Assembly: GCF_900177405.1 (NCBI RefSeq)
Contig: NZ_LT840185.1
Location: 1,107,501-1,171,500, forward strand
Source: Allosphingosinicella indica
Lineage (GTDB): Bacteria > Pseudomonadota > Alphaproteobacteria > Sphingomonadales > Sphingomonadaceae
Direction: 5' to 3'
Length of the DNA stretch: 64,000 nucleotides
The notes beneath the pieces were generated by a model that did not search any database, was not told the DNA's origin, and worked only from the letters and a program-made list of their open reading frames with translations. This document shows, in pieces, positions 44,131 to 52,765 of the stretch (position 1 is the first letter of the stretch; every line of letters starts with the position of its first letter). The position numbers and the translations under genes are program-made.

Positions 44131-44787
44131 GAAGACGACGGTAGCGTCGGCGCGGGGGACCGTGCCGGCGCTGGTGTCGACATAAGCGGCGCCGAGGCGG
44201 ATCGGACCGAGCGCATAGTCCACGCCCAGCGACCAGTCGGTATAGTCCAGCGCGCCGCGCGCGCGGCCGACATGGCCTTTGAGGCTCCACGGGGTGAGCG
44301 GGATGCCGGCGTCGAGCGCGGCGGAAAGATAGAGGCTGTCCTCGCCGCCGATCGCATCCTGGCTCGGCGCCCAGGCCGCGCCCGCGGTGGCGCGCACCGG
44401 GCCGAGCTGGTGGCTAAGCCGCGCATAGGTCTCGACATAATCGGTCGGCCCGGCGAGCGCGGGGGAGTCGGGGAAGGCGTAATAATTGACGCCCGCGTCG
44501 ATCCGCGTGCCCGATGCGATGTCGGTGGCGTAACCGGCATAGACGTCGATCTCGGCATTGCCGTAGCGCGGATCGTCGCTGAGGCTGGCGCCGAACGCGC
44601 CGGCGTAGAAGCCGCTCGACGCGCCGATGGTGAGCGAGCCCTGCACCGACGGGTCGCCGTCCGATCGGCTGATCCCGCGAAAGCGATAGTCGCTGACAAT
44701 CTTCGCCTCGGCGCTGACGTCGGCCGCGTACGCAGGCATGACGGGGAGCAGGACAGCGGCGGTGGCGGCGAGGATTAAGATACGCAT
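44110..44787 (-). CDS. TorF-family putative outer-membrane porin
   Basis: 225 residues from ATG 44787. Signal peptide ILAATAAVLLPVMPAYA, then the hallmark KIVSDYRFRGISRSDGDPSVQGSLT, and repeated beta-strands ending in Phe (VFSLGVGF). The family (annotated TorF or TIGR02001) is a predicted small outer-membrane barrel of unknown cargo. It is divergent from the phhA leader promoter and overlaps the end of the DUF4349 gene by 21 bases. Confidence 0.85.
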   Translation of the reverse strand: MRILILAATAAVLLPVMPAYAADVSAEAKIVSDYRFRGISRSDGDPSVQGSLTIGASSGFYAGAFGASLSDDPRYGNAEIDVYAGYATDIASGTRIDAGVNYYAFPDSPALAGPTDYVETYARLSHQLGPVRATAGAAWAPSQDAIGGEDSLYLSAALDAGIPLTPWSLKGHVGRARGALDYTDWSLGVDYALGPIRLGAAYVDTSAGTVPRADATVVFSLGVGF

Positions 44788-44824
44788 CGCCGCCTCATGT
44801 CGCGTGCCGCGGCGCGGCGCAACC

Positions 44825-44853
44825 TTGACAGCGCGGCCGCAGGCACGCACCTT
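44825..44853 (+). promoter_or_regulatory. Candidate sigma-70 promoter of the phhA leader transcript
   Basis: Perfect -35 TTGACA at 44825-44830, a 17-base spacer, and a weak -10 CACCTT at 44848-44853. The expected start is about 44860, the A of the leader-peptide ATG, so the leader would be translated as a leaderless mRNA. Confidence 0.6.
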
Positions 44854-44859
44854 GGCGAC

Positions 44860-44961
44860 ATGTTGCAGCGCGACAACTCCGTCGAATCCGCCATCGCCGT
44901 TTCCGGCGTGATGGCCGCGCGCGCTTATTATTACGGCACCGCCCGGGCGGGACCGTTCTAG
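44860..44961 (+). CDS. Putative leader peptide with three consecutive tyrosines (phhA attenuator)
   Basis: 33 codons from ATG 44860; an internal in-frame ATG at 44911 would give the 16-residue MAARAYYYGTARAGPF. The Tyr codons TAT TAT TAC occupy 44926-44934 and the TAG stop is at 44959-44961. Upstream of the Tyr codons an RNA stem GCCATCGCCG/CGGC..GATGGC (44890-44915) can form. The peptide precedes an antiterminator/terminator pair and the phenylalanine hydroxylase gene. I infer a ribosome-stalling sensor of charged tRNA-Tyr; it is not a known family. Confidence 0.6.
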   Translation: MLQRDNSVESAIAVSGVMAARAYYYGTARAGPF

Positions 44962-45006
44962 CGCATTCATCTCACAAGACTGCGATCTCGAACCCACCCC
45001 GCCCGG
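44943..45006 (+). promoter_or_regulatory. Antiterminator pairing (segments 2 and 3)
   Basis: CCGGGCGGG (44943-44951) is exactly complementary to CCCGCCCGG (44998-45006). The pairing extends with GTTC (44955-44958) to GAAC (44990-44993) and CGCA (44962-44965) to TGCG (44981-44984), giving a long hairpin exclusive with the terminator. Segment 2 overlaps the last codons of the leader peptide, so a ribosome at the stop codon would mask it. Confidence 0.6.
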
Positions 45007-45024
45007 CGCTCCGGCGGGGTTTTT
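44996..45024 (+). terminator. Intrinsic terminator of the phhA leader (segments 3 and 4)
   Basis: CCCCGCCCGG (44997-45006) pairs with CCGGCGGGG (45011-45019) with one bulged C and a CGCT loop, followed by TTTTT (45020-45024). It lies 26 bases before the phhA ATG, so it controls that gene rather than ending an upstream one. Confidence 0.85.
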
Positions 45025-45050
45025 CTTTGCGTGCAGGAAAGGCTCTCTCG

Positions 45051-45935
45051 ATGTTCAAGGATGTTACCGATTTCGTGGCCACGCCGGTGGCCGAGCGGCA
45101 CGGCGCCGCGCGCGATCCGAGCCGCCCGCCGCCGGGCGCGGCCACCGACTGGACGGTGCCGCAGCGCTGGGCGGACTTCGGCGCGGAGGATCATGCCGTT
45201 TGGGATCTGCTCTTCGCGCGCCAGCAGACGGCGCTCGACGGCCGCGCGGTCGCGGCGTTCGGCGAGGGGCTGGAGATGCTCCGCCTGTCGCGGCCGGGCA
45301 TCCCCGAGTTCGGCGAGCTCAACGCGCGGCTGCAGGCGCGCACCGGCTGGACCGTCGTCGCGGTCCCCGGCCTCGTTCCCGACGACATCTTCTTCGAGCA
45401 CCTCCGTCACCGCCGCTTTCCCGCGGGCAATTTCATCCGCCGCCGCGATCAGCTCGATTATCTCGAGGAACCGGATGTCTTCCATGACGTGTTCGGCCAT
45501 GTTCCGCTGCTCGCGCTCCCGGAGATGGCGGACTTCATGCAATTGCTCGGCGAGCTGGGGCTGGCGGCGATGCAGGCCGGCGCGCTCCACCGGCTCGGGC
45601 GGCTCTACTGGTACACGGTCGAGTTCGGGCTCGCGGAAGAGGCGGGGCGGCGTGCGATCTACGGCGCCGGCATCGTCTCGAGCTTCGGCGAAAGCCGCTA
45701 CGCGCTCGACGATCCGCGCCCGCGCCGCACCGCTTTCGATCTCGAGACCGTGCTCCGCACCGCTTATCGCAGCGACGCCTTCCAGCAGGGCTATTTCACG
45801 ATTCCCCACGTCGCCGCGCTGATCGATCAGGTATCGCGCGCCGAACTCCCCGAGCTCTACGCCGCGCTCGCCGATCTGCCCGATCTCGATCCGGCGACCG
45901 GAGAGCCGATTGGCGCGGAGGACGGCGGGCGATAG
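45051..45935 (+). CDS. phhA: Phenylalanine 4-hydroxylase
   Basis: 294 residues from ATG 45051 with AGGAAAGG about 10 bases upstream. Iron ligands H145 and H150 in FHDVFGHVPLL and E191 in YWYTVEFGL; the bacterial monomeric type without the regulatory ACT domain. It converts phenylalanine to tyrosine using tetrahydropterin. It follows the Tyr-codon leader and terminator and is nine bases upstream of the metX-like gene, so both probably share the transcript. Confidence 0.95.
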   Translation: MFKDVTDFVATPVAERHGAARDPSRPPPGAATDWTVPQRWADFGAEDHAVWDLLFARQQTALDGRAVAAFGEGLEMLRLSRPGIPEFGELNARLQARTGWTVVAVPGLVPDDIFFEHLRHRRFPAGNFIRRRDQLDYLEEPDVFHDVFGHVPLLALPEMADFMQLLGELGLAAMQAGALHRLGRLYWYTVEFGLAEEAGRRAIYGAGIVSSFGESRYALDDPRPRRTAFDLETVLRTAYRSDAFQQGYFTIPHVAALIDQVSRAELPELYAALADLPDLDPATGEPIGAEDGGR

Positions 45936-45944
45936 ACAGGCGCG

Positions 45945-46910
45945 ATGCATCGTCCGATCGACCTGCTGCCGGACACACCGGTCCGCGCCTTCACGGTGCC
46001 GCTTACCGGCGCGCTCGCAGGTTTCGGGGATGCGGCGGCGTTCGCGATCGCGGGCCCGGAGAGCGCGCCGGTGGTCCTCGTGCTCGGCGGCATATCGGCT
46101 AATCGCTTTCCGGCGGTGCGCCCCGACGGCGGCGCGGGGTGGTGGCCGGGCGTCGCCGGTGCTGGCAGCGCGCTCGATCCCGCACGCTGGCGTATACTCG
46201 GCATGGATTTCGTGTCTGATCCGGAGGGTCGTCGAGCCCCCGCCAGCGCCGATGTCGCCGCGCTGATCGCCGCCGCGCTCGATGCGGCCGGGATCGCGCG
46301 CGTCCACGCCGCGGTCGGAGCATCCTATGGCGGGATGATCGCCATGCGCTTCGCGCAGGACTATCCGGATCGCTGCGCGCGGCTGGTCGCGATCTCCGCG
46401 GATGCCCGCGCGCATCCGGCCTCCACCGCGATCCGCGAGCTGCAGCGGCGCACCGTCGCGCTCGGCCTCGCGGCGGGGCGCGGACAGGAAGCGCTGTCGA
46501 TCGCGCGCGGCATGGCGATGCTCACCTATCGCACCCGCGAGGAATTCGCCGACCGGTTCGAAGGCGGCATATCGGGCGACGACGTGCTCGAATGCACCCA
46601 GCCCGGCACCTATCTCCGCGCGCGCGGCGACGTCTATCACCAGGTCATGTCGCCCGAACGCTTCCTCAGCCTTTCCGCCGCCATCGACCGGCATGTCGCG
46701 GAGCCGGCGAAGATCGCGGTGCCGAGCCTGCTCATCGGCGCGACGAGCGACCTGCTCGTGCCGCCGTCGCAGATGGAGGCGCTGGCCGGGGGCATCGGCG
46801 CAAACGCGCGCCTCGTTCTCCGTCACTCGGCCTATGGCCATGACATGTTCCTGAAGGATGCCGATGCGATTTCGGCGTTGATCGCGCCATTTTTGGAGGA
46901 GTCCGCATGA
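45945..46910 (+). CDS. metX: MetX-like homoserine O-acyltransferase (alpha/beta hydrolase)
   Basis: 321 residues. VVLVLGGISANRF (oxyanion region), nucleophile S127 in AVGASYGGMIAMRFAQ, acid Asp in LIGATSDLLVPPSQ and His in HSAYGHDMFL. The sequence around S127 and the DxxVPP segment are those of the MetX/Cys2 family. It should acylate homoserine for methionine synthesis; serine acylation is the main alternative. Shorter than typical MetX (about 370), lacking some insertions. Stop overlaps the next start (ATGA). Confidence 0.82.
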   Translation: MHRPIDLLPDTPVRAFTVPLTGALAGFGDAAAFAIAGPESAPVVLVLGGISANRFPAVRPDGGAGWWPGVAGAGSALDPARWRILGMDFVSDPEGRRAPASADVAALIAAALDAAGIARVHAAVGASYGGMIAMRFAQDYPDRCARLVAISADARAHPASTAIRELQRRTVALGLAAGRGQEALSIARGMAMLTYRTREEFADRFEGGISGDDVLECTQPGTYLRARGDVYHQVMSPERFLSLSAAIDRHVAEPAKIAVPSLLIGATSDLLVPPSQMEALAGGIGANARLVLRHSAYGHDMFLKDADAISALIAPFLEESA

Positions 46911-48013
46911 CCGCGCCCGATACGCGCAGCGCCGCCACGATCGTCGCCAGCGCCGGCGTGCGATCCGATCCCGGCTACGGCAGCCTGACGCCGCCGCTGT
47001 TCGCCTCCGACACCTACGAATGGCCGGATGCCGCTACCAAGCCGGCCTATGATTATTCGCGCACCGTCAACCCGAACCGCGCACTGCTGATCGAGGCGCT
47101 GGCGGCGCTGGAGGGCGCGGCGGGCGGCGCGGCGACGGCGTCGGGCCAGTCTGCCGTGCTGCTCGCGACGTTGCTGCTTCCGGCAGGCGCGCGGGTCGTC
47201 GCCCCGCACGATTGCTATGGCGGCACTTACCGGCTGCTGAGCGGACTGGAGGCGGACGGCAAACTCGTCACGCGCTTCGTCGACATGGCGGACGATGCCG
47301 CCTTCGACGCGGCGATGGCGTGGGGGCCTGCACTCGTCTGGATCGAAACGCCGAGCAATCCGCTGCTTCGCGTCACCGACATCGCGCGCCGCGCGGGCGC
47401 GGCGCGGGCGGCGGGCGCGCTCGTCTGCGCCGACAATACGGTGATGACGCCATGCCGCCAGCGGCCGCTCGATCTTGGCTGCGATCTCGTCATGCATTCC
47501 ACCACCAAGGCGCTCAACGGCCACGCGGACCTGTTCGGCGGCGCGCTGCTGGCAAAGGATTCGGCGCTGGTCGAGCGGATCGAATGGTGGGCCAATGCGG
47601 CGGGGCTGTCCGCTTCCGCGCACGAATGCTGGCAGACGTTGCGCGGGCTGCGGACGCTGCCGCTGCGCATTGAGCGGATGGAAGCCAGCGCGCGCGCCGT
47701 CCATGCATGGCTTGCCGAGCAGCCGGCGATCGCCGCACTCCATTATCCCGGTGACGGCTTCATGCTGAGCTTCGAGCTGGCAGGTGACGCTGCGGCCTTC
47801 CTGACGGGTCTGAACCTCCTCACCCTCGCCTCGTCGCTTGGCGGCTACGCGACGCTGATCTGCAAGCCTTCGACGATGACTCATCGCGGAATGCCACCCG
47901 AAGCGCAGGCCGAAGCCGGCATTGCACCCGATCTGCTGCGCCTGTCGGTCGGGCTGGAAGCGCCCGACGATATCATCGCCGATCTCGCCCGCGGGATCGC
48001 GGCGCTCGGCTGA
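46907..48013 (+). CDS. Cys/Met-metabolism PLP enzyme (cystathionine gamma-synthase-like)
   Basis: 368 residues. PLP lysine K201 in MHSTTKALNGH, DNTVMTPCRQRPLDLGCD and the N-terminal YDYSRTVNPNRALLIEALAALEG place it in the MetB/MetC/MetY family. Fitting the neighbour, it probably replaces the acyl group of O-acylhomoserine with cysteine or sulfide. The choice between gamma-synthase and sulfhydrylase cannot be made. Its ATG overlaps the metX stop. Confidence 0.85.
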   Translation: MTAPDTRSAATIVASAGVRSDPGYGSLTPPLFASDTYEWPDAATKPAYDYSRTVNPNRALLIEALAALEGAAGGAATASGQSAVLLATLLLPAGARVVAPHDCYGGTYRLLSGLEADGKLVTRFVDMADDAAFDAAMAWGPALVWIETPSNPLLRVTDIARRAGAARAAGALVCADNTVMTPCRQRPLDLGCDLVMHSTTKALNGHADLFGGALLAKDSALVERIEWWANAAGLSASAHECWQTLRGLRTLPLRIERMEASARAVHAWLAEQPAIAALHYPGDGFMLSFELAGDAAAFLTGLNLLTLASSLGGYATLICKPSTMTHRGMPPEAQAEAGIAPDLLRLSVGLEAPDDIIADLARGIAALG

Positions 48014-48017
48014 CGCC

Positions 48018-49730
48018 TTAGCGCGTCACCGCGCCCTTGCTGCGCTCCCAGGCTTTGCGGCCGCCCACCCACGTTTCGAGCACCTGAGTGTCGCGGACGT
48101 CGCGCGGGGGGACAGTGAAGATGTCGCGGTCGATGAGCAGGAAATCGGCGAGGCGGCCGGGCTGGAGGCTGCCGAGCCTCTCCTCGGCGAAGCCGGCGAA
48201 CGCCGCGCCGGTAGTGAAACCGGCGAAGGCCTGCTCCATCGTTAGCTTCTGCTCGGGCATCCACCCGCCCGGCGGCTGCCCTTCCGCATCCTCGCGCGTC
48301 ACGGCGACGGCGAGGCCGTGGAAGGGGTTGGGCGATTCGACCGGGAAATCGGAGCCGAAGGCGAGCGGCACCTTGTTCTGCAGCATTGTCGCCCAGGCAT
48401 AAGCGCCGCCCAGCCGCTCGCGGCCCATCCGCGCCTCGGCCATCCGCCAGTCCGACGCCTCGTGCACCGGCTGCATCGAGGCGATGATCGAATTGCGGCC
48501 GAACCGCGCGATGTCCGTCGGGTCGATGATCTGCGCATGTTCGATGCGCCAGCGGCGGTCGCCCTTGTAGGTTTCGGCCAGCTCCTCGATCGCGCCGAGC
48601 AATTGCTCGTTGGCCTTGTCGCCGATCGCGTGGACGGCGACCTGGAAATTGTCCATCGCGGCGCGGCTCATCAAATTGCGGATCTCGGCATCGCTGTTGA
48701 AGCCGAGGCCGCTCTCCTTGGGAGAATCCTGATAGGGCGCCTTCAGCCACGCGCCGCGCGAGCCCAGCGCACCGTCGCTATAGAGCTTGACGCCGATCAT
48801 CCTCAGCCGCCCGTCGTAGAGCCACGGCGTCGGCCCGGCGCCGGCGATCGACAGCAGAGGATCGAGGCCCATCGCATAGGAGAGGATGCGGACGCGGAGG
48901 CGATTGGCGTCGCCCGCGCGGCGCATCGCGCTCCAATCCTCGACGTTCGTTCCCATGTCGGCGACCGAAGTGAGCCCCTGGCTCAGCATGATCTCCTGCG
49001 ATTTGGCGAGCGCCTCGTCGCGGGTGCGCGGCAGCGGCGGCGGCACGGCCTTGCCGACCAGCTCCATCGCGGCATCGATGAAGACGCCGCTCGGCGCCTT
49101 GCCCGCCATCTCGATCTTGCCGCCCGTAGGAGCCTTGCTGGCGGCGGTGATCTTGGCCGCTTCCATCGCTGCGCTGTTCGCCCAGCCGGCATGGCCGTCG
49201 ATACGCTCCAGCCACACCGGCCGGTCGCGCACCACCGCGTCGATATCGGCGGCGGTGGGGAAGCGGCCGAGATTCCAGCGCTCCTGGTTCCAGCCGCGCC
49301 CGACGATCCAGCGCGGGCTCGGGTTGGCGGCGGCAAAGGCGGCGATCTTCACCTGCGCCTCCTCGAGCGATCGGGTGTCGCTGAGGTCGAGCTGCATCGC
49401 CTGGAAACCGAGGCCGAGGACATGGCCGTGGCCGTCGATGAGGCCGGGGATCATCACCCGGCCGCGGCCGTCGAGCCGGTAGTCGGGGCGGTCGGGCCGC
49501 CGGTCGCCCTTGCGTAAGAGCTGCTTCACCCGCCCGTCGGTGCCCACCAGCAGCGCCTCGAACGTCACCAACACGCCGCGCTCGTTGAGGGTGTAGCCCT
49601 TGACGTTGTCGACCAGCGTGTCGGCAGAGGCGGCGGGCGCAAGCAAAAGCGCCGCGAGCGCCGCTGTGGCGGCTCGCACCCACCCCCGGCCCCTCCCTGC
49701 AAACAGGGAGGGGAGTTCACGGTTCTTCAT
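48018..49730 (-). CDS. YtcJ-like exported metal-dependent amidohydrolase
   Basis: 570 residues. A signal peptide (ATAALAALLLAPAASA) is followed by an amidohydrolase of the YtcJ/ExoE type: GLIDGHGHVLGLG (metal His pair), VKLYSDGALGSRGAW (carbamylated-Lys equivalent), VAVHAIGDKAN, IEHAQIIDP and LAFGSDFPVESPNPF. Substrate unknown. ATG 49730 overlaps the stop of the upstream dehydrogenase. Residues about 5-15 (ELPSLFAGRGR) are encoded by a REP-like palindrome. Confidence 0.9.
   Translation of the reverse strand: MKNRELPSLFAGRGRGWVRAATAALAALLLAPAASADTLVDNVKGYTLNERGVLVTFEALLVGTDGRVKQLLRKGDRRPDRPDYRLDGRGRVMIPGLIDGHGHVLGLGFQAMQLDLSDTRSLEEAQVKIAAFAAANPSPRWIVGRGWNQERWNLGRFPTAADIDAVVRDRPVWLERIDGHAGWANSAAMEAAKITAASKAPTGGKIEMAGKAPSGVFIDAAMELVGKAVPPPLPRTRDEALAKSQEIMLSQGLTSVADMGTNVEDWSAMRRAGDANRLRVRILSYAMGLDPLLSIAGAGPTPWLYDGRLRMIGVKLYSDGALGSRGAWLKAPYQDSPKESGLGFNSDAEIRNLMSRAAMDNFQVAVHAIGDKANEQLLGAIEELAETYKGDRRWRIEHAQIIDPTDIARFGRNSIIASMQPVHEASDWRMAEARMGRERLGGAYAWATMLQNKVPLAFGSDFPVESPNPFHGLAVAVTREDAEGQPPGGWMPEQKLTMEQAFAGFTTGAAFAGFAEERLGSLQPGRLADFLLIDRDIFTVPPRDVRDTQVLETWVGGRKAWERSKGAVTR
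49690..49713. repeat. REP-like palindrome at the 5' end of the amidohydrolase gene
   Basis: Perfect 10-bp arms CCCCTCCCTG (49690-49699) and CAGGGAGGGG (49704-49713) with a CAAA loop, inside the first codons of the gene. Related in sequence to the 35590 repeat. Confidence 0.8.
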
Positions 49731-50593
49731 TCGTTGAGCCTTCTCACCAGCGCCGAGGTGTCCTGACGGGCGCCGCCCATCGCCTGCACTTCGGCATAGA
49801 ATTGGTCGACCAGCGCGGCCATCGGCAGGCTGGCGCCGTTGCGCCGCGCCTCGTCGAGCGCGAGGCCGAGATCCTTGCGCATCCAGTCGATCGCAAAGCC
49901 GAAATCAAACTCGCCGCGCATCATCGTGTCCCAGCGGTTGACCATCTGCCAGCTCTGCGCTGCGCCGCCCGACACCGCTTCCAGCACCTTGTCCGGATCG
50001 AGCCCGGCGGCCTTGGTGAAATGCACCGCTTCGGACAGCCCCTGCAGCACGCCGGCGATGGCGATCTGGTTGACCATCTTGGTGAGCTGCCCGGCGCCGT
50101 CCGGCCCGACATGGACGATCCGCGCTGAGTAGGCTTCCATCAGCGGCCGGGCCGCGCCGATCGCCTCCTCGGTGCCGCCGCACATCGCGGCCAGCGTGCC
50201 GTTCTCGGCCCCCGCCTGTCCGCCCGACACCGGAGCGTCGACGCAGGCGATGCCCTGCCGCCGCCCGGCCTCCGCGATCTTGCGCGCGATGCGGGCGGAG
50301 ACGGTGGTGTGATCGATGAAGAGCGTGCCCGCACTCATGTTGCGGAACGCGCCGTCGGGGCCTTGCGTCACCCGGTCGACATCCTCGTCGGTGCCGACGC
50401 AGGCGATGACGGCATCGGCGCCACCCGCCGCCGCGGCCGGCGTCGCGGCATGGCTGCCGCCATGCGCCTGCACCCATGCGCGCGCCTTTTCCGGGCTGCG
50501 ATTGTGGACGACGAGGCTGTGCCCCGCGGCGGCGAGATGCCGCGCCATCGGCGCCCCCATCACGCCCAATCCCAGGAATGCGATCCGTGCCAT
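49727..50593 (-). CDS. 3-hydroxyisobutyrate/beta-hydroxyacid dehydrogenase family
   Basis: 288 residues from ATG 50593. NAD(P) fold start ARIAFLGLGVMGAPMARHLAAAGH, FIDHTTVSARIARKIAEA, substrate motif DAPVSGGQAGAENGTLA and the catalytic lysine in GQLTKMVNQIAIAG. Likely acts on a 2-methyl or 2-hydroxymethyl acid semialdehyde such as tartronate semialdehyde or 3-hydroxyisobutyrate. It precedes the amidohydrolase gene with an ATGA overlap. Confidence 0.9.
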   Translation of the reverse strand: MARIAFLGLGVMGAPMARHLAAAGHSLVVHNRSPEKARAWVQAHGGSHAATPAAAAGGADAVIACVGTDEDVDRVTQGPDGAFRNMSAGTLFIDHTTVSARIARKIAEAGRRQGIACVDAPVSGGQAGAENGTLAAMCGGTEEAIGAARPLMEAYSARIVHVGPDGAGQLTKMVNQIAIAGVLQGLSEAVHFTKAAGLDPDKVLEAVSGGAAQSWQMVNRWDTMMRGEFDFGFAIDWMRKDLGLALDEARRNGASLPMAALVDQFYAEVQAMGGARQDTSALVRRLNE

Positions 50594-50645
50594 CGCCCCG
50601 GCGATAGGGCCTGTTGGCGCGGCGCGCCAGATGCTAGGCGCGCGC

Positions 50646-51866
50646 ATGGCCTCAGACGCTCCCGGCATCGCCGACATCCGCGCCGCGGCGGACCGCATCG
50701 CGGGCGCGGTGGTGCGCACGCCCACCCTGCTCAGCCGCACGCTGTCCGATCTCACCGGCGCCAATGTCTGGCTGAAGTTCGAGAATCTCCAGTTCACCGC
50801 CGCCTACAAGGAGCGCGGCGCGCTCAACAAACTGCTGCTGCTGGACGAGGCGACGCGGCGGCGCGGCGTGATCGCGGCGTCGGCGGGCAATCATTCGCAG
50901 GCCGTCGCCTATCACGGCCGCCGGCTCGGCGTTCCCGTCACCATCGTTATGCCCAAGCCGACGCCGACGATGAAGGTGGTGCAGACCGAGGGCCATGGCG
51001 CCACCGTGGTGCTGCACGGCGAGCTGTTCGACGAAGCCTATGCCAAGGCGCGCGAGATGGAGGGCGAACTCGGCCTCACCTTCGTCCACCCGTTCGACGA
51101 TCCGGCGGTGATCGCCGGCCAAGGCACGGTCGCGCTGGAGATGCTGGACGACGCGCCTAACATCGACACCTTGGTCGTGCCGATTGGCGGCGGCGGCCTC
51201 ATCTCGGGCATGGCCGCGGCGGCGAAGGCGGTGAAGCCGGACATCGCCGTCGTGGGTGCGCAGGCCGAGCTTTATCCCAGCATGTACGCGCATATCGAGG
51301 GGCGCGAGATGCCGTCGTCGGGCGACACGATCGCCGAGGGGATCGCGGTCAAGCGGCCGGGCGATCTCACCCGCCAAATGGTCGCCGATCTGGTCGACGA
51401 AATCCTGCTGGTGCCCGAGCGCGCGATCGAGACCGCGGTCAGCCTCCTCGTCCAGATCGAGAAGACGGTGGCGGAAGGCGCAGGCGCCACCGGCCTCGCC
51501 GCGCTGCTCACCCATCCGGAACGGTTCCGCGGGCGCAACGTCGGGCTGGTCGTCACCGGCGGCAATATCGACACGCGGCTGCTCGCCACCGTGCTGCTCC
51601 GCGATCTCGCGCGATCGGGACGGATGGCGCGGCTCCGCGTCCAGCTCCATGACCGGCCCGGCGCGCTGTTCTCGGTGGTCAGGCTGTTCGAGCAGCAGCA
51701 GGTCAATATCGTCGAGGTCTATCACCAGCGCGTGTTCACCAACCTGCCGGCGAAGGACGCCTTCATCGACATCGAATGCGAGGCGCGCGACAAGGCGCAT
51801 CTCGACACGCTCGTCGCCGCGCTCGGCGAGGCCGGGTTCAACGTCCATCCGGTAGAGATTCACTAG
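50646..51866 (+). CDS. ilvA: Threonine ammonia-lyase with ACT domain
   Basis: 406 residues. PLP lysine K55 in [27 protein letters not shown] and the glycine-rich [14 protein letters not shown]. After residue about 320 comes one ACT domain ([31 protein letters not shown]), as in the shorter single-ACT class. It deaminates threonine to 2-oxobutanoate for isoleucine synthesis or catabolism. Longer open reading upstream of ATG 50646 overlaps the divergent gene and was rejected. Confidence 0.92.
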   Translation: MASDAPGIADIRAAADRIAGAVVRTPTLLSRTLSDLTGANVWLKFENLQFTAAYKERGALNKLLLLDEATRRRGVIAASAGNHSQAVAYHGRRLGVPVTIVMPKPTPTMKVVQTEGHGATVVLHGELFDEAYAKAREMEGELGLTFVHPFDDPAVIAGQGTVALEMLDDAPNIDTLVVPIGGGGLISGMAAAAKAVKPDIAVVGAQAELYPSMYAHIEGREMPSSGDTIAEGIAVKRPGDLTRQMVADLVDEILLVPERAIETAVSLLVQIEKTVAEGAGATGLAALLTHPERFRGRNVGLVVTGGNIDTRLLATVLLRDLARSGRMARLRVQLHDRPGALFSVVRLFEQQQVNIVEVYHQRVFTNLPAKDAFIDIECEARDKAHLDTLVAALGEAGFNVHPVEIH

Positions 51867-51988
51867 CCCGACCGTCCCGCCGCGGAACGCCCGGCCGCGG
51901 CAGCCGATTTTGCGTGCTCCCGCATCTTTGCAACCGCGCGCGGCGGGCGCATAACGTCCGTCTGAGACCACTCGTACCCGGAGCCCCG

Positions 51989-52762
51989 GTGACCGCACCG
52001 TTCCGCTTTCCCCGCTTCTTCGTGACCACGCCGACGGCGTGTCCCTATCTGCCCGGCAAGACCGAGCGGAAGGTGTTCACCGAACTCAACGGCCAGCATG
52101 CGCACGAGCTCAACGATGCGCTCGGCCGCATCGGCTTCCGCCGCAGCCAAGGGGTCGCCTACCGGCCGAGCTGCATCGATTGCCAGGCGTGCATTTCGGT
52201 GCGCGTGCTGACCGGCGAGTTCCAGCCCAACACCACCCAGCGCCGGCTGATCCGCCGCCACGCGGACCTCGAAGTCACCGCGTGCAAGCCGTGGACCACG
52301 CAGGAGCAATATGACCTGCTCCGCCGCTATCTCAACGCGCGCCATCCGGGCGGCGGGATGGTCGGCATGGACGAGAGCGACTTCGCCGATATGGTCGAGC
52401 AGAGCCCGGTGAAGACCTATGTCGTCGAATATCGCGAGCCGTCCGAGGGTGGTCGTCCGGGGCGCCTCGTCGGTGCCTGCCTCACCGATCAGCAGGCCGA
52501 CGGCCTCTCCATGATCTACAGCTTCTTCGAGCCCGAGCATGAGGGGCGGAGCGGGCTCGGCACCTATATCATCCTCGATCATATCGTCCGCGCCGGCCGC
52601 GCGGGGCTGCCCTATGTCTATCTCGGCTATTGGGTCGAGGGATCGAAGCGCATGGCCTACAAGACGCGCTTCCGCCCGATGGAGCGGCTCGGCCCCGGCG
52701 GCTGGACCCGCTTCGAGCCGGAGCAGCGCGAACTGCCGTTGGGCGCCTCGGTCAGCGCCTGA
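51989..52762 (+). CDS. bpt: Aspartate/glutamate leucyltransferase (Bpt-type)
   Basis: 257 residues from GTG 51989. R-transferase fold: [20 protein letters not shown], then [25 protein letters not shown] with the conserved Cys set, and [40 protein letters not shown]. Bpt transfers Leu to N-terminal Asp or Glu of proteins, marking them for ClpAP through ClpS (bacterial N-end rule). The start could also be at a nearby alternative codon. Confidence 0.92.
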   Translation: MTAPFRFPRFFVTTPTACPYLPGKTERKVFTELNGQHAHELNDALGRIGFRRSQGVAYRPSCIDCQACISVRVLTGEFQPNTTQRRLIRRHADLEVTACKPWTTQEQYDLLRRYLNARHPGGGMVGMDESDFADMVEQSPVKTYVVEYREPSEGGRPGRLVGACLTDQQADGLSMIYSFFEPEHEGRSGLGTYIILDHIVRAGRAGLPYVYLGYWVEGSKRMAYKTRFRPMERLGPGGWTRFEPEQRELPLGASVSA

Positions 52763-52765
52763 ATC

